A stretch of DNA of 64,000 nt from Inquilinus sp052113205 (GTDB lineage: Bacteria > Pseudomonadota > Alphaproteobacteria > DSM-16000 > Inquilinaceae). Location: NCBI RefSeq assembly GCF_052113205.1, contig NZ_JBFRCU010000006.1, positions 62,001 to 126,000 of the forward strand. The letters are read 5' to 3'. A model generated the notes under the pieces. That model was not told the DNA's origin and ran no database searches. It saw nothing but the letters and a program-made list of their open reading frames with translations. The position numbers and the translations under genes are program-made. How positions within the stretch are numbered: the first letter of the stretch is position 1; every line of letters starts with the position of its first letter. This document shows positions 34,432 through 44,895 of the stretch, in pieces.

Positions 34432-35139
34432 TCAGCCGAACGCCACCAGGTCGCGCAGCTGGTCGAACTCGGCCACGAGCGGCGCGCCGGCGTCGTTCGG
34501 CTTCACCGACGGGTCTCGGATCACCTGGACGACATGGACGCCTGCCTGACGCGCCGCCGCGACCTCGCGCGGATTGTCGGTCAGGAACAGGATGCGGTCG
34601 GGCGCGGCGCCAAGATCCGCGGCGATCGCCAGATAGGAGTCGGGCACCACCTTGGCGCCGATGTCGGTGTCGTAGTGCCGGCCGAAATAGGGCCGCAGGT
34701 CGCCGCGGTTGGAGTTCTGGAAGAACTCGACCTGCGCCTTGACCGAGCCGGAGGAGAAGATGTGCATCGGCACGCCGGCCTTGTGCCAGCCCTCCAGCGC
34801 CGCATGGGCGTCGTCGTAGATGTGGCCCTTGAAGGCGCCTTCCTTGTAGCCCTCCTCCCAGACCAGCCCCTGCAGCAGCTTCAAGGGCGGCACCTTCTGA
34901 TCGGCATCCTGCCAGGCGATCAGCGCGGCGACCGGGTCCTGGCCGGGTTCGATCCGCTCCACCGTCTCGCGCAGCGCGCGCTGCACCACCGGATGGTCGG
35001 GGTGCTTCGCGACGAAGACCGGGATCCGCTCCCGCGAGAAGGGGTACAGCACGTCCAGCACATAGCGCTGCGAGCTGATCGTGCCCTCGATGTCGAGCAG
35101 GATCAGGTCGATCGGGTGGGTCTGGAAGGTCAGGGTCAT
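34432..35139 (-). CDS. mtnC: Acireductone synthase (enolase-phosphatase E1)
   Basis: A 235-residue HAD-type enolase-phosphatase of methionine salvage. It converts 2,3-diketo-5-methylthiopentyl-1-phosphate to the acireductone, substrate of MtnD. Motif I is LLDIEGTISS (Asp16 and Glu18), motif II IFSSGSVKAQ, and the motif IV region ILFLTDNPREVAAA. AWQDADQKVPPLKLLQGLVW is typical of MtnC. It is last gene of the operon, 9 bp after mtnK. Confidence 0.95.
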   Translation of the reverse strand: MTLTFQTHPIDLILLDIEGTISSQRYVLDVLYPFSRERIPVFVAKHPDHPVVQRALRETVERIEPGQDPVAALIAWQDADQKVPPLKLLQGLVWEEGYKEGAFKGHIYDDAHAALEGWHKAGVPMHIFSSGSVKAQVEFFQNSNRGDLRPYFGRHYDTDIGAKVVPDSYLAIAADLGAAPDRILFLTDNPREVAAARQAGVHVVQVIRDPSVKPNDAGAPLVAEFDQLRDLVAFG

Positions 35140-35148
35140 CTCGGTCTC

Positions 35149-36393
35149 TCAGGCCGCGCGGGTGGCGGCGACAATATCGTCTGGCGTGCGGAAACGCTCG
35201 GGCTCCGTCAGCATGCGGCGGGCCAGCAGCACGGCGCGGCGCTCGCAGGCGGCGCGGCGGTCGGGGTCGACGATGCGCAGGAAGTCGGCGACATGGGCGT
35301 AGCTGAACACCCGGCGGATCATCTTCAGCGCGGCGAAGCCGACCATGTCGGCGAAGATCTCCGCCTCCAGCGCTTCATAGTCGCCGCGCAGCAGGGCGGC
35401 CGAACCGGGCTTCGGGAACAGGTCGTCGTGCCAGGCGTCGCCGCCGCCCTCGCTCTCCCACAACTGGCGGAAGGTGCGGCTGAAGCTGTCCCACAGCAGC
35501 GCCGGCTGATCCAAGAGCCACTCGGCCATGTCGGTGCGGTCGTCCGCCGGCGTGGCGTGGCCGGGCTGGGCCAGGTGGCTGATCAGGATATTGGCGAGAT
35601 AGGCGCCGAGGTCGAAGCCGATCGGGCCGTACAGCGCGAATTCCGGGTCGATCACCATGGTGTCCGTCTCGGTCACCATGATCGCCGCAGTGTGCAGGTC
35701 GCAATGGATCAGCGCCTGGCCCGTGGTCAGGAAGCGCTGGGCCAGGCGGCCGGCCGCGCGCTTGAGCTCGACGTCCTCGCGGAAGCCGCGCGCCAGGTCG
35801 TCCAGCTGCGGGCTGGTCCAGGAACTGCGCGGGTTGTCGCGATAGGGATCCTGGAAGATCAGGTCGAGGGTGATGCGCTGCAGCTCGACCCCGGCGGCGA
35901 AGCGGGCCTGCCATTCCCGCACCCGCTCCAGCGGCTGGTGGAAGGGCGAGGTGCGGTGGCAGGCGCGGGCGACGAAGGCGCCGATATCGGCCGAGACGCG
36001 GGGGAAGCGCCGGCCCTCGATCAGGGCATAGCGCAGCGTCTCATGCGGCGTCAGCAGCTCCATCGCCAGGATCTGGCGCCCGGGATCGTAGTGGTGGAGC
36101 TTCGGCAAGACGCCTTCGGTCAGCGGGCCGACGATGGCGAGATAGGATTGCTCGAAGAAGGCGCGGTTGTCCGGCAGCGGCCAGCTCTCGCCGGCATGGC
36201 GCACCCAGGGCAGCGCCTGCTTCAGGCACAGGCCGCCGGCCGGGCCGCGGACCAGGAACACCACGTTGAGGAAGCCGTCGCTGGCCTCGCGCAGGTCCCA
36301 GCCCTCCGGATCGCCGCCGAGGATCGCGGCCAGGTCCGGATGGGCGGCGAGATAGGCGCGGGCGGCCGGGACGTCGAGCGGCTGGACGGTCAC
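35149..36393 (-). CDS. mtnK: 5-methylthioribose kinase
   Basis: A 414-residue kinase of the aminoglycoside phosphotransferase fold that phosphorylates methylthioribose at O-1. The GTG at 36393 overlaps the permease stop by four bases (GTGA), with GGGGAG upstream. Recognisable segments are REASDGFLNVVFLVRGPAGG, SWTSPQ, the catalytic loop LIHCDLHTAAIM (family usually HGDLHT) and the metal site VIDPEFALYGPIGFD. It makes salvage start from free methylthioribose, which matches the importer genes directly upstream. The isomerase MtnA needed for the next step is not in the window. Confidence 0.94.
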   Translation of the reverse strand: MTVQPLDVPAARAYLAAHPDLAAILGGDPEGWDLREASDGFLNVVFLVRGPAGGLCLKQALPWVRHAGESWPLPDNRAFFEQSYLAIVGPLTEGVLPKLHHYDPGRQILAMELLTPHETLRYALIEGRRFPRVSADIGAFVARACHRTSPFHQPLERVREWQARFAAGVELQRITLDLIFQDPYRDNPRSSWTSPQLDDLARGFREDVELKRAAGRLAQRFLTTGQALIHCDLHTAAIMVTETDTMVIDPEFALYGPIGFDLGAYLANILISHLAQPGHATPADDRTDMAEWLLDQPALLWDSFSRTFRQLWESEGGGDAWHDDLFPKPGSAALLRGDYEALEAEIFADMVGFAALKMIRRVFSYAHVADFLRIVDPDRRAACERRAVLLARRMLTEPERFRTPDDIVAATRAA

Positions 36394-37232
36394 TTCACGC
36401 TCCCCTCGGTCAGCCCCGCCACCAGCCAGCGCTGGGCCAGGAGGGCGATGAGATAGATCGGCGCGATCCCGGCCAGCGAGGCCGCGGCCATCTGACCGAA
36501 ATTCACCAGCCGGTCGCCCTGGAACAGCGAGATGCCGACGGTCAGCGTCCGGGTCTCGTCGGCGAAGGTGAAGACCGAGGCGAACAGGAACTCGTTGTAG
36601 CCGAGGATGATGACGATGATCGCCGTCGCCGCGATGCCCGGGGCGACCAGCGGCGCGATTACCCGGATCAGGGTCAGCAGCGGCCCGGCGCCGTCGATCG
36701 CCGCCGCATCCTCGATCTCGCGCGGGATGCGCCGCAGGAACGGGATCAGCAGCCACAGCGCCACCGGCACGTTGGTCAGGCCGTAGACCAAGGCCAGCCC
36801 GATCACGCTGTTCAGCAGGCCGGCCGCCTTCAGCAGGAAGAAGAACGGGATCGCGGCCACGATTGGCGGCGCCACGAAGCTGCCGAAGGCGATCGAGATC
36901 AGCCGCTCCCCCGCCTTGTCCAGGCGCAGGCAGGCATAAGCGGCGGGGAGGGCGATCAGGATGGTGACGAGGCCGCCCAGCACCGCGGTCAGCACCGAAT
37001 TGACGATGAAGCGGGTCAGCGCCGTGGCGCCGAACGCGGCCGGCCAGTTGGCCAGCGTCGGCGCCTCCGGCAGGAAGGTGCCGGACAGCACCTGGTCCGG
37101 CGACTTGAACGAGACCGAGAGCAGATAGGCCAGCGGCAGCAGGAAGGCGGCGGCGACCAGCACGGCGACCAGGTCGATCCAGGACCAGCGATGCGGCGCC
37201 TGCGGCCGCGCGGAATGGGCGACGAAGGTCAT
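36390..37232 (-). CDS. Carbohydrate-type ABC transporter permease (MalG family) in the mtn operon
   Basis: A 280-residue permease with six predicted membrane spans. AYLLSVSFKSPDQVLSGTFL after the first span and the EAA loop IEDAAAIDGAGPLLTLIRVI with PLVAPGIAATAIIVI are typical of the MalG family. Overlaps of four bases with both neighbours (ATGA upstream, GTGA with mtnK) show tight translational coupling. The channel probably imports methylthioribose or another sulfur-containing sugar for the kinase that follows; this is inference. Confidence 0.92.
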   Translation of the reverse strand: MTFVAHSARPQAPHRWSWIDLVAVLVAAAFLLPLAYLLSVSFKSPDQVLSGTFLPEAPTLANWPAAFGATALTRFIVNSVLTAVLGGLVTILIALPAAYACLRLDKAGERLISIAFGSFVAPPIVAAIPFFFLLKAAGLLNSVIGLALVYGLTNVPVALWLLIPFLRRIPREIEDAAAIDGAGPLLTLIRVIAPLVAPGIAATAIIVIILGYNEFLFASVFTFADETRTLTVGISLFQGDRLVNFGQMAAASLAGIAPIYLIALLAQRWLVAGLTEGSVK

Positions 37233-38158
37233 GTGTACCGCGCCTCCAGCCGCTTGGCCGTGCGCGAGGCCGGCCAGATCACCAGGCTGACGAAGCCGAC
37301 GAAGACCAGCGTCGCCGCGGCGGCGCGGCCGACATCGAACTGCTCGAAGGCCAGGCGCCAGATCTGGAAGCCGGTGGTGGTGGTGTCGAAGCCGGGGCCG
37401 CCGAAGGTCAGGACATAGACCAGGTCGAACAGCTTGAACGCCATCACCAGGCGCAGCAGGAACACGGCGGCCAGGGTCGGCACCAGCAGCGGCAGGGTGA
37501 TGTGGCGGAAGCGCTGCCAGGCCGTGGCGCCGTCCAGCCGCGCCGCCTCCATCACCTCCTCCGACAGGCTCTTGATCGCGGCGAAGCAGAGCAGGGCGAC
37601 GAAGGGCGTCCACTGCCAGGCGTCGGCGACGACGATGGCGGCCGCGGCCCAGCTGGAGGAGCCGAGGAAGCTCATCGGCGCGTCGGTCAGCCCGGCGGCG
37701 CGCAGCCAGCCGTTCAGCAGGCCGCCATCGGCGGCGAAGATCAGCTTCCAGGCGACGCCGACCATCACCGGCGGGGTCATCAGCGGCAGGAGCATCAGGC
37801 TGGTGAACACCCGGCTGGCGCGGACCAGCCGGTGGAACAGCAGGGCCAGCGCCAGGCCCAGCACCAGCTCGACGGCCGCCATCGGCAGGGCGAAGGCGGC
37901 GCTGCGCCACAGCGAGGCCAGGAAGGCCGGGTCGCCCAGCACCCGGGCGAAATTGGCGATGCCGGCCCAGTCGCGCAGCGGCTTGCCCAGCGTGCTCTTG
38001 CTGAGGGAGAGGGCGACCAGCGCCACCAGCGGATACAGCGTCGTCAGCACCAGCGTCACCACCAGCGGCGCGGCCAGGGAGGCATTGCCCAGCCGCCACC
38101 GCCGGCGCCGCGCCGGCGCTTCCGCTTGTGCCGTGTCGATGCTCTCCGTCAGGGCCAT
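37229..38158 (-). CDS. Carbohydrate-type ABC transporter permease (MalF/UgpA family) in the mtn operon
   Basis: A 309-residue permease. The ATG at 38158 shares a base with the stop of the binding-protein gene (TGATG); an ATG at 38182 would overlap further. A basic arginine-rich N-terminus precedes the first span (APLVVTLVLTTLYPLVALVA). The EAA loop SLSEEVMEAARLDGATAWQRF with ITLPLLVPTLAAVFLLRLV is diagnostic. It pairs with the MalG-type permease that follows. No ATP-binding gene is found in this operon. Confidence 0.92.
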   Translation of the reverse strand: MALTESIDTAQAEAPARRRRWRLGNASLAAPLVVTLVLTTLYPLVALVALSLSKSTLGKPLRDWAGIANFARVLGDPAFLASLWRSAAFALPMAAVELVLGLALALLFHRLVRASRVFTSLMLLPLMTPPVMVGVAWKLIFAADGGLLNGWLRAAGLTDAPMSFLGSSSWAAAAIVVADAWQWTPFVALLCFAAIKSLSEEVMEAARLDGATAWQRFRHITLPLLVPTLAAVFLLRLVMAFKLFDLVYVLTFGGPGFDTTTTGFQIWRLAFEQFDVGRAAAATLVFVGFVSLVIWPASRTAKRLEARYT

Positions 38159-39504
38159 CACGAACCGATGATCGAGGTCCACTGCTCATGCGCCGCCGCG
38201 ATCGCCTCCTCCGGCGCCTTCTGGTCGGCCAGGATCAGCGCCAGCTCATCGGCCAGCACCTGCATCAGCTGCGGCGATTCCGGACCGTTCGGCCAGGGCA
38301 GGCCGTTCTCCAGCGCCCCGGCCAGCGCGGTCTGCACCTTCGGCGCGAAGGCCTTGTACTCCGGCGCGTTCAGCGTCGAGGTCCGGTCCGGGTCGATGCC
38401 GCTGCCCGTGGTCAGCAACAGCCCGAGGCCGGTCTTGGCGCTGGTGGCGAACTTGATGAACTCCCAGGCATGGTCCTGCTTCTCGGAGCCCGAGGAGATG
38501 GCGAAGGCGAAGCCGGAGTTGAGCGCCAGCCGGCTGGTCTTGTTCGAACCGCCGACCGGGATCCGCACCGCGTCCCATTTGTCGACGATCTTCGAGCCTT
38601 TCGGGTCCTGGGCGTAGACGCCGAGGTCGCTCCAGAACTCGATCATCGCCACCTTGCCCGACAGGAAGGCCGGCAGGCCTTCCTCGAACCGGGTCTCCAA
38701 GGGCGTCGGCAGGGCCGAGGGCGCGGCGTCCTTCAGCGCCTTGGCCGCCTCGACCGCCGCGGATTCGTCCAGGGCGGAGGAACCGTCCTCCTTCAGGTAG
38801 CGGCCGCCGAATCCGGCCAGGCGGTTGGTGTAGGACGCGCCGATGATGATCGGCGCCTTGCCGCCCAGCACCGCGGCGCCATAGATACCGTTGGCCTTCT
38901 CGGCCTCGGTGATCGCCTTCGACCGTTCCAGATACTCGTCCCAGGTGGTCGGCGCCTTCAGCCCGTGCCGGCCGAAGATCTCGGTGTTGTAGAACAGCAG
39001 GTGGCTGTCGCCGTCATAAGGCAGGCCCCAGCGCTTGCCGTCGGCCAGGGTGTAGGGGTCGTAGATCGAGCGCAGATAGTCGTCCGGCTGGATCTCGGCC
39101 TTGTCGCGCTCGATCCGCTCGGTGACGTCGACGATGATGCCGTCATTCGCCAGCGCGCCGACCCCGGTGTACCAGTAGTCGATCACGTCGAAATTGTTGG
39201 TGCCGGACTGCACGTCCAGCGTCGCCTTGGCCTGCAGCTGGTCATAGGGCACGGCGGTGACGTTGACCTTGCCGCCGGTCAGCTTTTCCCAGGCCTCGGC
39301 TAGGTAGCGCCCGGCCACCACATGCGGCTGGATGATCATCAGGTTCAGGCTCTGCCCGTCGAAGCGCTTCGCCTGGGCGAAGGCGCGGCCGAGCGGCGTG
39401 CCGGAGAGGCCGAGCCCGAGCGCACCGGCGGAGGCCCCGGCCAGGAAACGGCGGCGGCCGAACGGGAATGCAGACAGGCTGCCGCGGTCGTGCGGTGAGG
39501 TCAT
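38158..39504 (-). CDS. Carbohydrate-type ABC transporter substrate-binding protein in the mtn operon
   Basis: Periplasmic binding protein of 448 residues (family 1). The leader FPFGRRRFLAGASAGALGLG (about residues 13-32) is a Tat-type signal. LPYDGDSHLLFYNTEIFGRHG and TTWDEYLERSKAITEAEKANG are typical of sugar-binding members. It stands between mtnD (49 bp upstream) and the permeases. Ligand prediction: methylthioribose or a relative, from operon context only. Confidence 0.92.
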   Translation of the reverse strand: MTSPHDRGSLSAFPFGRRRFLAGASAGALGLGLSGTPLGRAFAQAKRFDGQSLNLMIIQPHVVAGRYLAEAWEKLTGGKVNVTAVPYDQLQAKATLDVQSGTNNFDVIDYWYTGVGALANDGIIVDVTERIERDKAEIQPDDYLRSIYDPYTLADGKRWGLPYDGDSHLLFYNTEIFGRHGLKAPTTWDEYLERSKAITEAEKANGIYGAAVLGGKAPIIIGASYTNRLAGFGGRYLKEDGSSALDESAAVEAAKALKDAAPSALPTPLETRFEEGLPAFLSGKVAMIEFWSDLGVYAQDPKGSKIVDKWDAVRIPVGGSNKTSRLALNSGFAFAISSGSEKQDHAWEFIKFATSAKTGLGLLLTTGSGIDPDRTSTLNAPEYKAFAPKVQTALAGALENGLPWPNGPESPQLMQVLADELALILADQKAPEEAIAAAHEQWTSIIGS

Positions 39505-39553
39505 GGCAGGGATCCTGGGTGGACGGGCCGGCGCTGGGCCGGCCGGTCGTTGG

Positions 39554-40099
39554 TCAGCCGGCGTAGAGCGGGAAGCGGCGGGCGATGGCGTCGCCGGTGA
39601 AGTTGGCGATCCAGCCGTCGCTGTTCTCGAACAGGCGGATGGCAGTGAAGCGCGGCGCCGGGCCCATGTCGAACCAATGGGTGGTGCCGGCCGGCACGCT
39701 GATCAGGTCGTCCTTGGTACACACCACCTTGAACACCCGGCCGGCCTTGCGCAGGTAGAAGGCGCCGGAGCCCTCGACGAAGAACCGGACCTCGTCCTCG
39801 CTGTGGGTGTGCTCGTCCAGGAACTTCTCGCGGAAGGCTTCGCGCTGCGGGTGGTCCGGCTGCATCCGCACCACGTCGACCGATCTGTAGCCGCATTCGG
39901 CCTTCAGCTTGTCGATCTCCGGCTTGTAGGCCGCGATCACCGCGTCCTGGTCGGCCTCGGCCGGCAGTGGCGCGCTGGCTTCCCAGCGCTCGAACCGGAC
40001 GCCGATGCCGTTCAGCTCTCGCGCGATCGCGGCGCCGTCCTCGGTGTCGACCAGCAGCGCCGCGGGATTGGTCTCGTCATAGACATAGAGCCGGGTCAT
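39554..40099 (-). CDS. mtnD: Acireductone dioxygenase
   Basis: A 181-residue cupin of methionine salvage that cleaves acireductone to 4-methylthio-2-oxobutanoate and formate (iron form) or to an off-pathway acid (nickel form). Metal ligands His97, His99, Glu103 (DEHTHSEDEVRFF) and His141 (GTTHWFDMG) are each one number above those I recall for the Klebsiella enzyme. Its start overlaps the mtnB stop by four bases (ATGA). Confidence 0.96.
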   Translation of the reverse strand: MTRLYVYDETNPAALLVDTEDGAAIARELNGIGVRFERWEASAPLPAEADQDAVIAAYKPEIDKLKAECGYRSVDVVRMQPDHPQREAFREKFLDEHTHSEDEVRFFVEGSGAFYLRKAGRVFKVVCTKDDLISVPAGTTHWFDMGPAPRFTAIRLFENSDGWIANFTGDAIARRFPLYAG

Positions 40100-40761
40100 G
40101 GCTGCAGCCTCCGTCGCTCGAATTCGAATCCCAGCAGGACCTCCAGCGCCTCGAGATGGCGCCGCGCCTCGGCCGGGGTGCGGCCCCAGGCGTAAAGCCC
40201 GTGGCCGGCCAGGAGGTAGCCGGGGATGGCGGGGGCGCCGCCCAGCCGCGCCAGCACCTGCGGGCCCAGCAGCGCCATGTCCTGGGAATTGGCGAAGACC
40301 GGGATGTCGAGCGCGACCTCATGTGTCTTCACGCCCGCCAGCGCCTTCTGCAGCTCGAAGCCTTGGATCCGCACCGCGCCCTTGGCGACATCGACCAGCG
40401 ACAGCAGCGTCGCCGCCGGGCTGTGCACGTGGTAGATCGCGCCGATCTCCGCGAATGCCCGGTACAAATCGACATGCAGGGGCGCCTCGGCCGAGGCGCG
40501 CGGATGCGCCGGGTCGTCCAACGACACGGTGATGATGTCGTCGCGGGTCAGCCGGGCCTTGTCGGTGCCGGTGGCGGTGATGGCGATCTCGTCGCCGTCG
40601 ATCCGGGCGGAGAAGTTGCCGCTGGTGGCCGGCACCCAGCCGCGGGCGCCGGCAAAGGCGGCGCCGTCGAGCACGGCCTGGATCGCGGCGTCCTGCTCCG
40701 CCGGCTTCTGCGGCAGGCGGGCGACGGGCGAAACGGGGAGGATGTCGGGTGTCGGGGCCAT
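40096..40761 (-). CDS. mtnB: Methylthioribulose-1-phosphate dehydratase
   Basis: A 221-residue class II aldolase-type zinc enzyme that dehydrates methylthioribulose-1-phosphate. ATSGNFSARIDGDEIAIT is the phosphate-binding start of the fold. Glu92 in SAEAPLH, His111 and His113 in YHVHSPAATLL and the later GHGLYAWG complete the site. It is first gene of the mtn operon. Upstream is an AT-rich regulatory region shared with the copper ATPase. Confidence 0.95.
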   Translation of the reverse strand: MAPTPDILPVSPVARLPQKPAEQDAAIQAVLDGAAFAGARGWVPATSGNFSARIDGDEIAITATGTDKARLTRDDIITVSLDDPAHPRASAEAPLHVDLYRAFAEIGAIYHVHSPAATLLSLVDVAKGAVRIQGFELQKALAGVKTHEVALDIPVFANSQDMALLGPQVLARLGGAPAIPGYLLAGHGLYAWGRTPAEARRHLEALEVLLGFEFERRRLQP

Positions 40762-40864
40762 GGTCGATCCGGGTGCGGGTCGGCGGGTTCTGCATTTTGT
40801 CGTTGCAGCGTGGAGGATTTACGATAAATCCACTCACATTGCGAACGCCACCGACCATATATAC

Positions 40865-40889
40865 ACATCAATCGATGTCAATTCGAATT
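40865..40889 (-). promoter_or_regulatory. Candidate promoter/operator of the mtnB operon
   Basis: An AT-rich island in a GC-rich region holds two adjacent dyads: ACATC-AATC-GATGT (40865-40878) and AATTCGAATT (40880-40889). A minus-strand TTGACA (40881-40876) overlaps both and a TATGGT-like -10 lies 16 bp on. A repressor that senses the imported sugar could bind here; no such regulator gene is in the operon. Confidence 0.45.
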
Positions 40890-40946
40890 TGTATAACATA
40901 ATTTCGAGTGATTGTCGGCGTCGAACCCTATGCCGATCCCGGGCCA

Positions 40947-40976
40947 TTGACCTTCCATCTGCTGGAATCCCCATCT
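40947..40976 (+). promoter_or_regulatory. CueR-type copper promoter before the P-type ATPase
   Basis: TTGACCTTCC-ATCTGCT-GGAA (40947-40967) is nearly the E. coli copA promoter element, where CueR binds ACCTTCC-N7-GGAAGGT. The right half-site is weaker (GGAATCC). The position of the -10 box 19 bp after TTGACC, the long spacing typical of MerR-family activation, reads CATCTC. No cueR gene is in the window. Confidence 0.7.
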
Positions 40977-41004
40977 CGCTGGGACGGAGCAGAGGAAGCA
41001 GGAC

Positions 41005-43356
<2,352 letters not shown>

Positions 43357-43412
43357 GGGGCGGCAGCACCGGCGTGCAAGACCGGCCCCGCGCCGGCCGC
43401 TAGCGTCGCGGC

Positions 43413-44015
43413 ATGGACACCTTTCTTGCCGTTCCGGAGCTGTGGCGGCCGCTGGCGGCGCTGCTCCTGGCCTCCGCCGTCGTCATGGGCAGCCCCGGCC
43501 CGTCGACGATCAGCCTCACCGCCGTCGGCGCCTCCTTCGGCATCCGCCGGTCGCTGCCCTATGCCGGGGGGCTGATCACCGGCACGGTCGCGGTGCTGCT
43601 GGCGGTGGCGGCCGGGGTGGTGGCGCTGGTGACGTCGATTCCGGATGGCGCCCTGGTGTTGGGCGTGCTGTCGGCCGCCTACATCCTGTATCTCGCCGTC
43701 AAGATCGCCACGGCCCCGCCGCTCGGCGGCCGGGGCGGGTCCGCGACCGCACCGGGCTTTCTCGGCGGGCTCGGGCTGGCCATCGCCAATCCCAAGGCCT
43801 ATGTCGCGATCGCCGCCATATTCGCCGCGGACCCCGGCCTCGACGCGGTGGTGAAGACCACCGTGCTCAGCGGCATGGTCGTGCTGATCCACTTCTGCTG
43901 GCTGCTGGCCGGCGTGTCGCTGTCGCGTTGGCTGCACGACCCGGTGGCCGCGCGCATCATCAACCTGGCCATGGCCGCGGCATTGGTCGCCGTGACGGCG
44001 CTCGCGGTCGTCTAG
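43413..44015 (+). CDS. LysE-family transporter
   Basis: A 200-residue membrane protein of the LysE/RhtB exporter family, six predicted spans. The N-terminal MGSPGPSTISLTAVGASFGI has the family's PGP-type motif, and LGLAIANPKAYVAIAAIF holds the conserved NPK. Usual substrates are amino acids or homoserine-like compounds. It ends convergently with the permease at 44012, and the two stop codons share CTAG (44012-44015). Confidence 0.9.
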   Translation: MDTFLAVPELWRPLAALLLASAVVMGSPGPSTISLTAVGASFGIRRSLPYAGGLITGTVAVLLAVAAGVVALVTSIPDGALVLGVLSAAYILYLAVKIATAPPLGGRGGSATAPGFLGGLGLAIANPKAYVAIAAIFAADPGLDAVVKTTVLSGMVVLIHFCWLLAGVSLSRWLHDPVAARIINLAMAAALVAVTALAVV

Positions 44016-44884
44016 CGTCTTGGATCCAGCAGGTCGCGAAGCCCGTCGCCGAACAGGTTGAAGCCCAGCACCGAGAAGGTGATGGCCAGGCCCGGGAACA
44101 GCGACAGCCAGATGTTCACGCCCAGGAAGTTGCGGCCGTCGCTCATCATCGCGCCCCATTCCGGCGTCGGCGGCTGGGCGCCGAGGCCGAGGAAGGACAG
44201 GCTCGCGGCGGTCAGCACCACGGTGCCCGCCGTCAGCGTCGCCTGCACGATGATCGGCCCCAGCGCGTTGCGCAGGATGTGCTGGAACAGGATGCGCCAC
44301 AGCCCGGCGCCCAAGGCCCGCGCCGCCTCGGTGTACTCCACCTGCTTCAACCCCAGCGCCAGGTTGCGCGACAGCCGGCCATAGACCGGGATCGAGAAGA
44401 TGGCGATGCCGATCATCAGGTTGACCAGGCTGGTGCCGAGGATGCTGACGATCAGGATCGACAGCACGATGCCCGGGAAGGCGAACAGGATGTCCATCAC
44501 CCAGATGATCGCCTGGTCGACCCGGCCGCCGGAATAGCCGGCCAGCAGGCCCAGCGGGATGCCGACGACGAGCGCGATGCCGACGCCCAGCACGATCTCC
44601 AGCAGCGACAGCCGGGCGCCGTAGACGATCCGGGAATACAGGTCGCGGCCATACTGGTCGGTGCCGAAGAAATGCTCGGCCGAGGGCGGGCGCAAGGCCA
44701 TGGCCAGCGATTGCTGCGTCGGGTCGTGCGTCGCGAGAAGCGGCGCCAGCAGCCCGGCCAGCACCAGCAGCAGCACCATGGCGCCGCCGATCGTCAGGCT
44801 GCGGTGCCGGCGCAGGATGCGGCCCAGGCGCTTGGCCCGCGAGGGGGCGGCTGGAAGGTCGTCGCTGTCGGCGAGGCTGGTCAC
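44012..44884 (-). CDS. Peptide-type ABC transporter permease (DppC family)
   Basis: A 290-residue permease with a GTG start at 44884. HFFGTDQYGRDLYSRIVYGAR is the DppC signature, the EAA loop is around YTEAARALGAGLWRILFQHI, and SFLGLGAQPPTPEWGAMM with DGLRDLLDPRR ends the protein. It is third gene of the SBP-DppB-DppC operon; the ATPases that fit lie on the other strand at 51437-53499. Confidence 0.93.
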   Translation of the reverse strand: MTSLADSDDLPAAPSRAKRLGRILRRHRSLTIGGAMVLLLVLAGLLAPLLATHDPTQQSLAMALRPPSAEHFFGTDQYGRDLYSRIVYGARLSLLEIVLGVGIALVVGIPLGLLAGYSGGRVDQAIIWVMDILFAFPGIVLSILIVSILGTSLVNLMIGIAIFSIPVYGRLSRNLALGLKQVEYTEAARALGAGLWRILFQHILRNALGPIIVQATLTAGTVVLTAASLSFLGLGAQPPTPEWGAMMSDGRNFLGVNIWLSLFPGLAITFSVLGFNLFGDGLRDLLDPRR

Positions 44885-44895
44885 GGGCAATGGCC

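Noticed and set aside
40762..41004. Possible SAM or SAH riboswitch upstream of mtnB
   Set aside because: No conserved riboswitch core was found. The region is AT-rich promoter-like DNA with short dyads and the CueR-type box of the other strand.
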